Below are positions 1-11,600 of a DNA stretch of 64,000 nt, one piece after another. Below the pieces are notes generated by a model. The model was not told the DNA's origin and made no database searches. It saw nothing but the letters and a program-made list of their open reading frames with translations. Each line of letters starts with the position of its first letter. Position 1 is the first letter of the stretch. This DNA comes from Cliona cf. orientalis. Taxonomy: Eukaryota > Porifera > Demospongiae > Clionaida > Clionaidae. Location: contig OZ005698.1 of the NCBI GenBank assembly GCA_963930775.1, positions 1,612,001 through 1,676,000 of the forward strand. Direction: 5' to 3'. The position numbers and the translations under genes are program-made.

Positions 1-195
1 TACGTGAATAAAGCAGATGCAGTGGATGATGAAGAGGTGCTGGAACTGGTGGAGGTAGAGATGAGAGAAGTACTCGATCACTTCAAGTTTGATGGTGAAA
101 ATACTCCAATTATCGTTGGTTCAGCACTCTGTGCTCTGGAGGTAAGGGGTGGAAGAGGAGGGAGAGAGGGGATGAAGGAGGGGTGGGGGGAGAGG

Positions 196-241
<46 letters not shown>

Positions 242-1929
242 GGGGGGGGGTGGGCAGTGAGGGACTGGGAAGGGGAAAAGAGTAAGTTTTAGAAGACACA
301 CTTGCACACTCATTTCACTTCATGTGTAGGGTACTAATGAGGAGCTGGGAGTGAATTCAATAAAGAAGCTTTTAGATGCTGTTGATGATTGGATCCCGAC
401 TCCAGTGCGAGATATGGATAAGCCGTTCCTCATGCCGATAGAGAGCACCTACTCCATCTCTGGGCGTGGTACTGTCGCTACTGGTCAAATTGAGAGGGGC
501 ACGATAAAAAAGGGCAGCGAAATTGAGATCATCGGATACAAGTCTAAACTGAACACGACAGTGACTGGTCAGTCATTGATTAACTTCTACATTCATTTAC
601 ATGTACATGCCTCCAAGATGGGGGGGGGGGGGGAGATATAAAGGTTGTAGAGTTTTATGTATGATAAATTACATGTAGTAGTCTCAAGTGCTCCCATCAA
701 AAGCACACTTGTGGGTTTATCTTGCCTCCCATGCTCCCACCCCACCCCCACTAGTGCCGCTAAGACAATCATTTCTTCCTCCCATTATCCTCCTCAAACA
801 TTTGGCCCAGATAAAACCTTGACACTATACATTAGCTTTCATTCATACTTGGTGCACATGTGTACACCCCGTAGGTCTTGAGATGTTTCACAAGAGCCTT
901 GAGCAAGGCGAAGCTGGTGACCAGCTGGGAGCTCTCCTGCGTGGCGTCAAGAGGGAGGATATCCGTCGAGGGATGGTCCTCTGTCAACCCGGCACCGTGA
1001 CCCCTCACTCAAAGTTCAAGGCTCAGGTCTACGTGCTGACGAAAGCGGAGGGAGGGAGACACACCCCTTTCGTCACAAAATACGAGTCGCAGATGTTCAC
1101 ACGGACAGCTGATATAACAGCATCCATGCAGCTACCAGAAGGTATGTACTGTATACACAATGTATGTCAGATTGTTGATTATTGATACTGTGTGGCAGGG
1201 TTCTCCCCAGGATAAAAGGAAAGCCTTGCTGGTGGGCGTGGTTTGGGCGGAGTTTGTGACCATATCAATCATTTTGGTTCCTACATCAAAGAAATAGGGC
1301 TATGGAAGGCATGGGGGTTGCTATGCTGAAAGGGCCTGGGGAGAACACTGTGTGGGTACATGGATGGCAAGCTTCCAGTGATGAATAGATGACGAGACTG
1401 ACCTTTAACCTTTTGGGGTTATTGATTTATTGTGCTGAATAAATCGAGGCATTTGTCTGAGGAAGCTGACGCCTATAAGAATTGCTTTTATAGCATGCAT
1501 GAGTGATGTGTGAATGCTGTTATAATATTATGCATGTATTGATCACTGAACATTTTGATTAGAAATCAAGACTACCGTAAATCGCAAATTGTTAAAATTA
1601 TTTTCAGACAGCCTGGCCTGTGTGAAAATACATGCACAATATTAATGATAATGGGGTGCAGGGTCGTTTGTCCGAAAATTATTTAACATGAAAAATTATC
1701 GTACGAAATATTTTAGACACGAAATATTCGCAATTTATGGTATGCTATGATAATGTGTATGATTGTAAATTTGATTGATATAGGTAAAGAGATGGTGATG
1801 CCTGGGGACGATGCTTCGTTGATCCTCACACTGAAGTCGGAGATGCCGCTGGAGCTGAACCAAAGGTTCACTTTGAGGGAGGGAACCAAGACTGTTGGGA
1901 CTGGTGTCGTCACTGAGATTATTGCATAA
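1..1929 (+). CDS. TUFM: Mitochondrial elongation factor Tu, 3' part (last four exons)
   Basis: Exons are 1-141 (continuing from upstream of the window), 330-567, 875-1141 and 1784-1929. All junctions are GT-AG and the joined frame is open for 263 residues to TAA. The first exon encodes the end of the GTPase domain: the G4 motif NKAD lies at the window edge and the G5 motif GSAL near 118-129. Exon 2 carries the start of beta-barrel domain 2 ([23 protein letters not shown]), exon 3 the rest ([25 protein letters not shown]) and the start of domain 3. The last exon ends the protein ([20 protein letters not shown]). EF-Tu delivers aminoacyl-tRNA to the mitochondrial ribosome. Introns and the wording of the domains show a nuclear gene for the organellar factor, not a bacterial contaminant. 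The start, transit peptide and P-loop lie outside the window. Confidence 0.93.
176..250 (+). repeat. GA microsatellite and G-rich run in TUFM intron
   Basis: A (GA)n tract of about 40 bases lies at about 199-238, followed by a run of G near 241-250. Both are inside the first TUFM intron seen in the window. Confidence 0.9.
1573..1742. mobile_element. Small MITE of the TACCGTA family in the last TUFM intron
   Basis: The left end reads taccgtaaatcgcaaatt. The right end reads cgcaatttatggta, its reverse complement with few changes. The 170 bp element is AT-rich with no ORF. The same terminal wording recurs at 3527-4010, 14974-15186 and 21004-21213. Confidence 0.6.
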
Positions 1930-2936
1930 TAGTAACTATCATACACTTTATGTAATAATTATTATTGTTGTGAAACAGATCCTACAAAGTACCATTGCTC
2001 AATTAATTCTGTCATAGATCTGTGTAACTATTGCTATTCTTTTCTAGTGCTGCTTCAGACTACATAATAATGGTCTTATGACATTATATTTATGGTTTAT
2101 GGTGTATCAATCACTCTATTATGTGATTTAATAGGCCAAGCTTGTACAATAATAATTATTTCGGGTGTCTTGAAGTGCTTTTAACAAGATCAGAGAGAGA
2201 CATCTGTCTGTGTAGCTCTCTTAGAGATTATGCCATAGTCATAGCTTGAGCGTGCCTAGAACTCTACTTTGTGCCAACAATACATTGCCGACAAGCTTCC
2301 CATTGTGCATGCGCGCAGGCAAGAGTATAAATAATTATATTATTCTTGGCGCAGGGTAATCAGTAGTTCTCCTCGAAAAGCTATTAAATTTGATGCTGGT
2401 GTATATAAATGGGAAGATGTGGAGGTTGTTAAAGAACTGGTATGAAAGTTGCTCCCGTTAAGTGATCAAGTTGGATGGCAGATTCTCGGGTAGCTTCTCA
2501 GTCGAGAGACCCTCAATCTTGGATGGAAATCATTGCAGGGTCTAAAGACGCTGAGCAGGGCCATGAGCCATCATAGAAAAGGTGAGCAACCATGTCATCT
2601 AGAGGAAACACGAGTACTACACTAGACACTACCATTGTTAACTGTATCTCAAACAAGAGTAATTGCTGGATAGCTCAAAACTGATGGTCATGCTAAGTGA
2701 CTTACATAATTATTATGCATAAATTTTGGATAACTAAATTTTTTGTCAAAATTCCATTATCATAATTTCCCGGACTAAACTTTGAACTTGAACCTCAATC
2801 AATCAGCATTACACGTACCTGTCCCCAAGCGGCTCGCCAGATCCGGGATACGGGTTGCAGAATGGAACGTCTCGGCTTCCGCACTATTTATTGGTCGTTC
2901 TGGACACTCTCTGTGCCATAGACTATAGTATGAACT
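1930..2936. other. Intergenic, no supported gene
   Basis: TUFM 3' flank and AT-rich spacer. No ORF here has coding character, and no tRNA or other RNA gene was recognised. Confidence 0.5.
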
Positions 2937-3174
2937 ATGCCATTAGCGAGTGTTGAAGAGTGGAGGGCTCGAATTGGATCGTGCTGGCGTGCCCTGGGCC
3001 GACTTTTCAAGGCAAGCAAATCATCAGGGAAGTACCAATCCTGTGCAGCAGCACTTTCTGGAAGCGCCATGTTACAAGCTGTATACGCGATGATGGCGAT
3101 ATCGATGATATTTGTACGGCACGGAATTGAAAGGAGCAATGGATACATCATGGAATGTCCCAGAGGGATTAAAA
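2937..3174 (+). CDS. Exon-like ORF, possible upstream first exon of the NLR gene
   Basis: An ATG-initiated frame of 79 codons ends at a good donor (a|gtgagt at 3175), leaving phase 1. The peptide has a WRARIG motif near residue 9, a hydrophobic stretch (MLQAVYAMMAISMIF) near residues 46-60 and then RHGIERSNG, which loosely resembles a degraded 2A motif (GDIExNPGP). A possible acceptor at 8619-8620 opens a frame of matching phase that runs into the 2A exon of the NLR gene. The ORF could therefore be the true first exon across a 5.4 kb MITE-filled intron. It could equally be a relic of a related leader exon or not a gene at all; the opposite strand is also open over much of it. No transcript evidence is available. 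Confidence 0.3.
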
Positions 3175-3526
3175 GTGAGTTTTACTATCAGATAATATAA
3201 ATCTCTGGACTACTCATAAGTTCATAATTACAAGTTTTCATAATGGGCTATTCCAGTTAATAAAGATACACCCCTGTTGAGGAACGATAATTGTGTCCTG
3301 AGGGAGTAGCTTGACTTGATGAAGTCTTGGGGGGTGTTGAGGCTATTTTAATGATGTTCTGGGGTAAAATGGTGCATTTTAATGATGTCTTGGAGGTCAC
3401 TGCCTCCATTTTACTAAGTTACGTCTTCTGGGGGAAATTTATCTGATTACTTGTCTTCAGGGGAACTGGAAAAGTGTTCCTCAACAGGGGTGTATTCTTA
3501 TTAACTGTACTGGCCCAATTATTATT

Positions 3527-4010
3527 TACCGTAAAGCGGGAAATTTTCGTGGGGGGGGGGGGGGTGCTAATTTTCGTATAATATTTCATACGCTCCATCC
3601 CTTATACGAAAATAAAAACTGCGAAAATTTGAACATACGAAAAAATTTTTCCTTCGTGCGTGACCTTTGACCTATACGCCTACCACCGCCACACACAGTT
3701 GCTAGCGGCAGATGTTAAATGCAAGGCTAGCTCACTGAACAATGTCTCTTTATCGATTCTCTGCCAAGGTGTTAAAACGGAGTGAGCTTTCTGATCCTAG
3801 TGGACTGCTATCAGCATCGATTACGATCAAGGAAGCCAGTGATGCTAGCGTTACCGTATACCGCATGTAAGTGTGAGCGTTATCAGCTGCACATACGCAC
3901 AATCTCCTGCAGCAAGCATACGAAATTAAAAAATACGAAAATTTATTCTAAGTGTGTTTTGGTCAATCATACGAAAATTAGCACCAACGAAAATTTCCCG
4001 CTATACGGTA
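3527..4010. mobile_element. Foldback MITE, TACCGTA family
   Basis: The left terminus (taccgtaaagcgggaaattt, then a tract reading gctaattttcgta) is the inverted complement of the right terminus (tacgaaaattagcacc, then aaatttcccgctatacggta). The left arm is interrupted by a poly-G run near 3551-3564. There is no coding capacity. Confidence 0.75.
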
Positions 4011-4012
4011 AT

Positions 4013-4320
4013 ACTGCGGTATGCTCGCTGGTGAGTATGGCCATGACAATAGTAATAGTATTTATTAATAATAATTCTTGAAATATGCAAGGGATAGGCA
4101 ATAGCAAATGCAAAATATAATCCGGATGCAAATACCCCACGAAATTAATAATAATACAAGAGTAAAAAAATGGTGAAAAAGAATTAATAGCGAAATAAAG
4201 TAATCTCTTATAAATGCATGATGGAGCAGATGCTTGCTCTGCAGACAGACTATTCCATAAAGAAATAGACTATACTAATAGTAATGTCATTGCCATATTC
4301 ACCAGCGAGCCTACCGCAAT
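4013..4320. mobile_element. Second foldback MITE, abutting the previous one
   Basis: The left arm (actgcggtatgctcgctgg, running on for about 50 bases) is the reverse complement of the right arm (accagcgagcctaccgcaat) with few mismatches. The element begins 2-3 bases after the previous MITE ends. Confidence 0.7.
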
Positions 4321-4328
4321 AAAATTAT

Positions 4329-5061
4329 TACCGTACCCTCGCGAAAGAGGGCCCATGGGTGGTGCCAAGATTGGGGGGTGGGCTGATATTCGAGGTATCA
4401 ATAATGCGTTTATATACAAAAGAGCACCCAGGTAAGTTACCCCCGCTAGCTTCATAATTTGAATACCATAGGATGGGTTTTAATTGTGTAGTTTAATAAT
4501 TGCGTTCTAGTCAAGTCAGGCCAAATTGTGAATCCAATAATTGCGATGGACGACCCTGTACCGTACTGTAGTATACATGCACGCTTATGTTTGTGAATCT
4601 ATTAATTGCGAAACGTAGAAAAACTCGCAATTCGCAATTAATAGATACTCGCAATTAAAACCCGACCTACGGTAGTAGCAGCAGCTACTATTGATTTCAG
4701 CCTTATTCAAGCACGGTTACCAATCCAGAGCAAGGGCGGCCGCGATACTTTACCGTGTGTCGTTGAATGCAGCCCTATTACGTGGGCGTGGCTACGATCG
4801 CTAGCCGTGTATTTCTGCTGAAACGTGGCATAAAGCCAGCTAGGCTTAGTTTTATAGCTGTTTAGCACGTTATTTATCGATCTTATATTATAGACTATTT
4901 GAAGTTCAGTCCACATAAACCAGTCATTTGAGCTGCATTTTCAAGAGCAGCTACATATGGGCGCATGTTCGAGTAAACACTAGACCTTAGCAGGAAATTG
5001 AGCCCAAAATGGGGGGTGGGCCGATATTCCGTAGTGGGCCCTCTTTTGCGAGGGTACGGTA
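4329..5061. mobile_element. Foldback MITE with another MITE nested inside
   Basis: The left end (taccgtaccctcgcgaaag, then agggccca) is matched in inverse by the right end (tgggccctcttttgcgaggg, then tacggta). Inside it, 4464-4674 has its own inverted ends (taccataggatgggttttaa and ttaaaacccgacctacggta). The outer element was therefore present before the inner one arrived. Confidence 0.65.
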
Positions 5062-5548
5062 TTATGATATAGCTAGTATTGTTCTGGGAGGGTGCCCATT
5101 TCATTTTGGGGGTCTTTTATTAATTGTAGAGGGGTGGGCCATTTCTTGCGGGGGTATATAGGCGTTTCTTGGCCCAGCTACACCCCCCACACTGAGAGCA
5201 AGGTCACATGATCAGGTATGGTCGAAGCCGGTCACTGATACTGTGCTTTAAACGGACAATATCCAAAGCTAGTGTGTTAGATGTGTGAAGGTTTTATGTG
5301 ACATCAAAGATACATGTAGCTGGTAAAATTAATGTTCTCATCTTGGATCGTGGAAGCCACCTGATCAACGCTGTAGCACCAGTTGCTGACAATGATACAT
5401 GCACCTACCTTCATTGTGGTTCTATAGAAAAGTACCTCTGATCATGCATGCACTTCATTATTATGGACCTTTGGTTGATATCACGATACAGGTAGTTCTA
5501 TGCTGTTTTCCAAATTAAGGTCCACCCCTGGGGCAGCTATTCCCCACC

Positions 5549-6155
5549 CAGTGGCGTAGCTATACCAGGGCCTACCAGGGCACAGGCCCAGGCCAAACTG
5601 GCCTGTGCCCTGGTAAAATTTAAGGATCAAGTATCTCAAAGCAAACATAAGTGGATCACGTTAGCCTGATAATGAGGGTGTACTTCAGTTGCACACACGT
5701 TTTAATTCTCCCATGATAGCTCTCAGCATAACTGTAGTAATTAACACTGTGATAGTGTTCACTCCACTACACATAATTATGTCAAGCATGCATATCAGTC
5801 TGGCATATTTGCACATACTTCTGTCCAGTCTTTGAAAACTATCATGGGACAATTAAGTAGTAAGTGCAAGTAATATTATGCCAGTTTGTTATTGACAAAC
5901 TCACGTGTTTGACATAGTTATGTATAGTGGAGTGAATACTTCATTAATCACTACGATTAACTGAAAATCATCTTAGGAGAAGGTAGTGCATGTAAGCATG
6001 CAACTTAGGCAACCCACATTATGAGTTAACAACCCTCTTGTTTTGGCTCAGCTGTGAGGTATTATTATCAAGGTCGATATAGGAGTCTCAAATTCTCAAG
6101 TCACTACTGGGTCCACCAAGTGCCGGGTAACATTACAAGTCTAGATACGCCACTG
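5549..6155. mobile_element. Non-autonomous DNA transposon with hAT-like ends
   Basis: Starts cagtggcgta and ends tacgccactg, a perfect 10 bp terminal inverted repeat of the CAGNGGCG type seen in hAT families. Internal arms also pair (ttcactccactacac against the gtagtggagtgaa type, about 5758-5785 and 5908-5936). A 14 bp perfect hairpin (ccagggcacaggcc and ggcctgtgccctgg) sits near 5575-5613. ccccacc occurs near both ends, but a clean 8 bp target duplication is not visible. Confidence 0.55.
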
Positions 6156-6914
6156 TGACCCCACCTAAATCCTCACAAATCCTGACCCTTTGCCCAGGTG
6201 GGGCAATACATTGATAGGTGCATAAAGCTTCAACTGACCACCAAGCATTTGAAGCAGCCATGAAAACTTGGATGCAACTGGCAAAATAACCTTTCATGCA
6301 CCTAAGCATACCTCTGTCACAGTATAATGATATTTTCCCTCCCTAACTAAGGGGTACAAGGGAAAATATGATCCACATTTCTCTCCCTCTGCAATGGCTA
6401 TTACTTTGACCAATCAGAGCCATTGTTTTAGTTCAAACAAGCAGTCACATCATCCCCACTATACTAATTTTGCGTGCGCATCAGCACAGTGCCACTATAC
6501 TGATTGCACCATGGTTGCATACTCTACACTGTTGTTTACACAGACACGGAAACATGCACACTAATTGAGCAGGAACCAATTAGCTATTGCTCGATCTGGC
6601 AGTTCTACCACGTGGTAAGTTCAAGTGCAAGTGAACTGTACTAGCTGCTATATAGTCCAAGTCTCAATATCCATTGCCCGAGTTTGTTGAATAGTGTTGT
6701 TTTCGAAGCTACCTGACATGTCTTCTGTTCATGGAAAGCTGAAGCACTGGTTGATTCAATAGCCATGGTTCCATGACTCAAGCTATCCGTCATCGGTTGT
6801 TTCTTTGCTGGTTTATTTTTACCGTGCAACTCTCTTTCTGTTCAGAACTATTGTTGCTAGGTTAGAACGGTTGTTGCTAGACTATGGTGAGCGTGACTTT
6901 TAGCCAATCAGGTA

Positions 6915-7024
6915 TATAGCACGGTTGTCAGGGATTTATGGCGACGTAAACTGCCCTTGTCCTCGGGCTACGCCCTCGGACTCGGGTCGGTTTACTGCCA
7001 TAAATCCCTGGCTCTGTGCTATAA
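6915..7024. mobile_element. Short foldback MITE
   Basis: The left arm (atagcacggttgtcagggat, continuing ttatggc) pairs with the right arm (gccataaatccctggctctg, continuing tgctat). The loop is CG-rich with cctcgggc.. repeats. Total length is about 110 bp. Confidence 0.65.
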
Positions 7025-7450
7025 CTATAACATACTTACATGCACACGTGTACGTATCTGACTCCTGTGAATTATCTAATGAGGCAAGTGAATTTTAGCA
7101 GAAAAGGATGAAAGTGGAAACAAAAATGACAATGGAAAAGGTCGTCAAGTTCGCTCAATTTGTGATAAAAGTCGACAACCTTGTCAGTATATAGCTATCA
7201 TGATAATAGCAGTGTGATGCAGCCTGAGATTTGTCTCATGCAAGACAGGCTTCTCGAATCTGGCTCTTCCATGCACATTTCAATATCCAATACATCACTC
7301 TTAGGTTTTATCTGTGTGAAACCTGAGCTAAGACAAGGCTACTGTGGCATATTACTCTTGTGCATGTTACTAGGAATTGTCTGAATGTTCCAAATTCCTA
7401 ATTAAATGCAATATTAGTTAAGGAATCAAATACATGCAGTCATAGGCTAT

Positions 7451-7572
7451 CACTGTAAAAACTGGTGGGTAGTGTCCACCACTTTGTATCCCCTATCACA
7501 TGCACCAATTGCCCATTTGGTGTACTGTGGGAGACAAAGTGGTGGGATCTACCTACCTATATTTTTACAGTG
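7451..7572. mobile_element. Short MITE with CACTGTAAAAA ends
   Basis: Terminal inverted repeat cactgtaaaaa and tttttacagtg. The repeat extends inward through tggtgggta and ccaccactttgt against acaaagtggtgg. Total length is 122 bp. Confidence 0.75.
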
Positions 7573-7791
7573 TATGCATGCATTATAAATGAGTATCTAA
7601 CCGATCATTAAGAATAATTTACCCTCCTCTGCATGTATTCACTCTGCTTACTGAAAAAAATAAATAACCAGTGAGTCTCCAATGAAGTTTGTTATATCGA
7701 AATGAAATTGAGGTAATCAATTATTATATTGCTTTTATGTAGTTTTCTACGACAGTTATTCTTAATATCGCACTACTAAAATTATAGTTAG

Positions 7792-7900
7792 ACACTGTTT
7801 AGGAGGTTTCTACGTGATTTAGAACACTGAAGGGCTGTATGTAGAATCCTGAGTGAAGCGAGGATTCTATGAAGCCCTGAACTAGCTAGTTCGTACAGTG
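7792..7900. mobile_element. Hairpin repeat
   Basis: acactgt at the left and acagtg at the right enclose an inner hairpin: agggctgtatgtagaatcct pairs with aggattctatgaagccct around a short loop. Confidence 0.5.
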
Positions 7901-8649
7901 TACTACGCTTCTATCGATCGAGAAACTAAAAGGATGTCACTATTGTTGACCAAACTGACGCTGGACTATTATTAGCTAGTAGTACAGATAGATACATGTA
8001 GCTATTCAAAACACTCATAGCTAGCTAGCTAGGCCACTCACAGTTATTAATTCAAACCTTCCTCAATCAGTATTGTGGCTTAAAAATCAAATTCTTACAA
8101 AAGATAGTGCTTAGTATATAAACTAGAGCTCTGTAGAGTACATAGCCCGTGTGCTCTTGTAGCCACTATAGCGTGGTATTACACTCTACTGCAATGCTGT
8201 TTATGACTTGATGACCCTTTCCAGCACTGAGCTTGAGCATGTGCACGCCAGTAGAGTGAGTGTGGTCGATAAACCACAGGCATGCTGAACAGAAAACTTG
8301 TGCATGACTTATAGCGTTAGTAAGCCATTTTGAGCAATTTGAAGTGCTTTGAAACCAGTTTTTCCACAGATATCTACTGATTGGTTGTACTTAAAGCACC
8401 TACAGACACCTAGAACGCGAGATCTGGTGATTTTCGTGTTGACGACAGATGGACAAACTGAATACTTTATCCCTTGCGCATGCATGCGTGTGGGGTAATA
8501 ATTAAGGCAAAATTATAATAATATCCTAAACAGCTGCAGCTGTTTAATGGATCAAGCCTGTGGGGATAAAAATTTTATTCATATTATTATTATAATTATG
8601 CTATATACTGTATATTGTAGATAATATCTGCCCTAGAGAAGTGCTGATA

Positions 8650-11600
8650 ATGTTGATTCTCCTAGTGCAAGCTACATCTTTCATCCAACCCTCTCTCTTG
8701 CTGAAGTGTGGGGATATTGAGTCAAACCCTGGACCTGGAATCTATCCTGGTATCTGAATACATACTGTAGCTAATATAATATTATTATAATTGTCCAATG
8801 ATATTATTATTATTATTATTATCAGATTTGGACTATGATGATATCAATAATAGTACTGTTCTAAGTAAGTACTATTAGCTATAATACATTTACCTATACT
8901 AGTTACTGCATACTCACGGCTAATTGCTGCAGTTGAGGATAACTTTTGCGAGGTATACAGAGAAGTTATAGGTATACAATCGAATTACTATCAGTTTGGT
9001 ATTGTGTTGGGCCTACCACTTCGAGAAATGGATACTGTCCAGAAAGCATTTCGGCAAGATATACCTCAGGCATTTACAGAGGTGCTAAAAATATTCCTCA
9101 AACATCGCTACAACACTCAGAAGTATGGTCCTCCAACGTGGCGCAAACTGGTGGAGGCAGTGGATAGCCCTGCTGGGGGAAATAATCATGCACTGGCAAA
9201 GAAAATAGCAAAGGATCATCTGGGTGGAGGAAGTGACCATGCACAAGTCACTAAACATCACCCATTAGCACCTGAGGAGACCCCTGTTGATGAAACCACT
9301 ATCAATGTGACCAGTGCTAATCATTCTAAAGGTACATATAGCTGGCAATTTGATCCCTCACCGCTGCATGCATGCAATGCATGCATGACTCCCGCGTGTA
9401 TTCGTAGCATGGCTGTGACGCATGCCTAAACTGAATTGCGCACTTGAGAGCCACTCCCTATTAAATTTTACACTATCCACTGCATCATAGGCATAGGAAG
9501 ATATTGAAGGTTGGGGGGCTGAATATCCAATTGCACGCAGTGTGCATGCATGAAATTTTCACCATCACGCCCACTTTATGTCAAACCCCACCCATTTTTG
9601 CAAGATCGAGGCTGCTATCATGAGTTTCTCGGTTGGTAGCTAGCTATAGTATACTTTATATTTACTCATAATTATTAGGCCTGGTAAATGTTTAGAAATC
9701 TGTGTTATAACAATACTGGGCTGGAGAACAAAGGGGGGCAGAGCCCCCTAGCTTCCTAGAATAATATTGGGGGAACTATGGACCCCCAGCCCCTCCCCCC
9801 CCCCCCCCCCCCCGATTCCTATGCCCATGTGCATTGACAACTGACCAGCAAAGCACAGTTTTTTTTGATTATTTAAGGCGCCTCCTGGACATCAATTATT
9901 TTAGGCAGCACCTATTATTGCCACGTGTGATATATATCGCAATACCGATCGATCTATAGATCGAGCTAGCAGTTTAGATGTCAAAATTAATGAAAACTTG
10001 GCCATGTCCTCAGTAGCCACATAGTGGAAGTGGTGTATGTGGCAAAGGTCGTCAATATAGTGGGTACACAGTCTATATCAGGAGTGGCTCTCGACCTCGA
10101 TAGTGACATGTTTCGAAAGCTTCAATCACAGAGAAGAACTCGATAGCGCAGTACAGCTTCAAATTGGTTCGGTGGCACACTGCTCATTGTGCGTGCTGTA
10201 TATAGCACAGGGCATATCCACGGAAGTACGTCAGCCGAGAGAATGCGTGAAGTTTGGCCATTGCTACTTATCAGAGAAGGCAACGCACTGCTTGTAAGGT
10301 ATTCGCCGGATACACGCGTAAGATACTCTACAGAATTATTCACTGAATTTCAAGTCTCAGAAAGGCTCCATCGAGGCCCTGAATAGGATACATCATAATT
10401 ACTCGTATTTACCTAATAACCGCAAAAAAGTAAATTGCTACTGAGGACATAACTAAGCTGTCTCTTATATTTAGCTATATGGGCACTTACCTATTGCTTT
10501 GATGTCTTTCTGGAATCTAATAGAGACATTATCAACTATTTCGATGGCTATAGTACCAGCAACTGAGCATGATTCAGCAAAACTTCCAAAAGAACTAAAA
10601 CTAGGACCATCTATTTTTGTTGTTTTTGCCACTGTCGTATTCGTTACCACTTAATAGTACCAGTTAGTGATAGCGCTTAGGCTCTGGCAAAGCTTCCAGA
10701 ACCGTTCTAATTGCCTCCTAATTTAGGTGCTCTTTGCTGGACTTGTTCACGAATTTTTCGGTTCTAATTGGAGGTGCCTGTGCGATCTGTAATTATTTTT
10801 TTAGGGGCACCTATATTAGAAAGTATGTGGTATACATTGAATGTGTACCTTCTCTCAGATGACCCTTACCAGTGAACACAAGGAGGCGGACAGACGGACA
10901 ACAAAGTGTTATGTGAATATCGTAGAATCCCATGACTATGATTCCACGTTTCCGATTGTGGACCATGCATTACCGCGACCGTCAAATGCCACGTGCACCA
11001 TGGGTGCGCAATCTGAAGTTTTACATGGCTTCTGCCATCATCTACGCTAATCATGGGAGGATTTTACGTCACATGCAAAGCACTGTAGTGTCCCGGGTAA
11101 GTAAGTGCCAATGGGCGCTTAAATATAACTCACGATTTTGGCCCGCATGGGCGCTTACCCGGGATTAATTTGACCTTATATAAAATCTTAATTCCCAATG
11201 TTAAAATACTGGGATTATTTACCTTTGAAACAAAAATCCTTCCATGATTAGATCATGGCAGAAGTCGTGTACATGTTATAGAATTGTGGCAATTTCTCTA
11301 GCTTCTTTGATGTATGTGTGTATGGCTAGCTAGGACCTCCATGCACCAGCTGATTGCTGATACATTGTCAATAGTAGTTATACAATAGTATTATTAATTC
11401 CCAGATTCTAGAGCACTAGTCCAAAGATGCTGGGATACAATGGCTTCCTATTATCAGAGGCAAGTTGATGATCGTGCATGGCCGCCTGTGAAGTCGAGCA
11501 ACTTTGTCAGTCTTGCACTTATTGGAAATCAAACTAGCTGGCGTAGCACTATCCAGAAATCAGTGGATGATATTATTGGACATAAAACAACCACGTCATA

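Noticed and set aside
4-285. ORF reading through the first TUFM intron into the GA repeat
   Set aside because: The coding part ends at the donor at 142. The Glu/Arg tail is translated microsatellite.
7181-7384. 67-codon ORF with hydrophobic end
   Set aside because: No splice context, no known motif, and it lies in the MITE-rich spacer.
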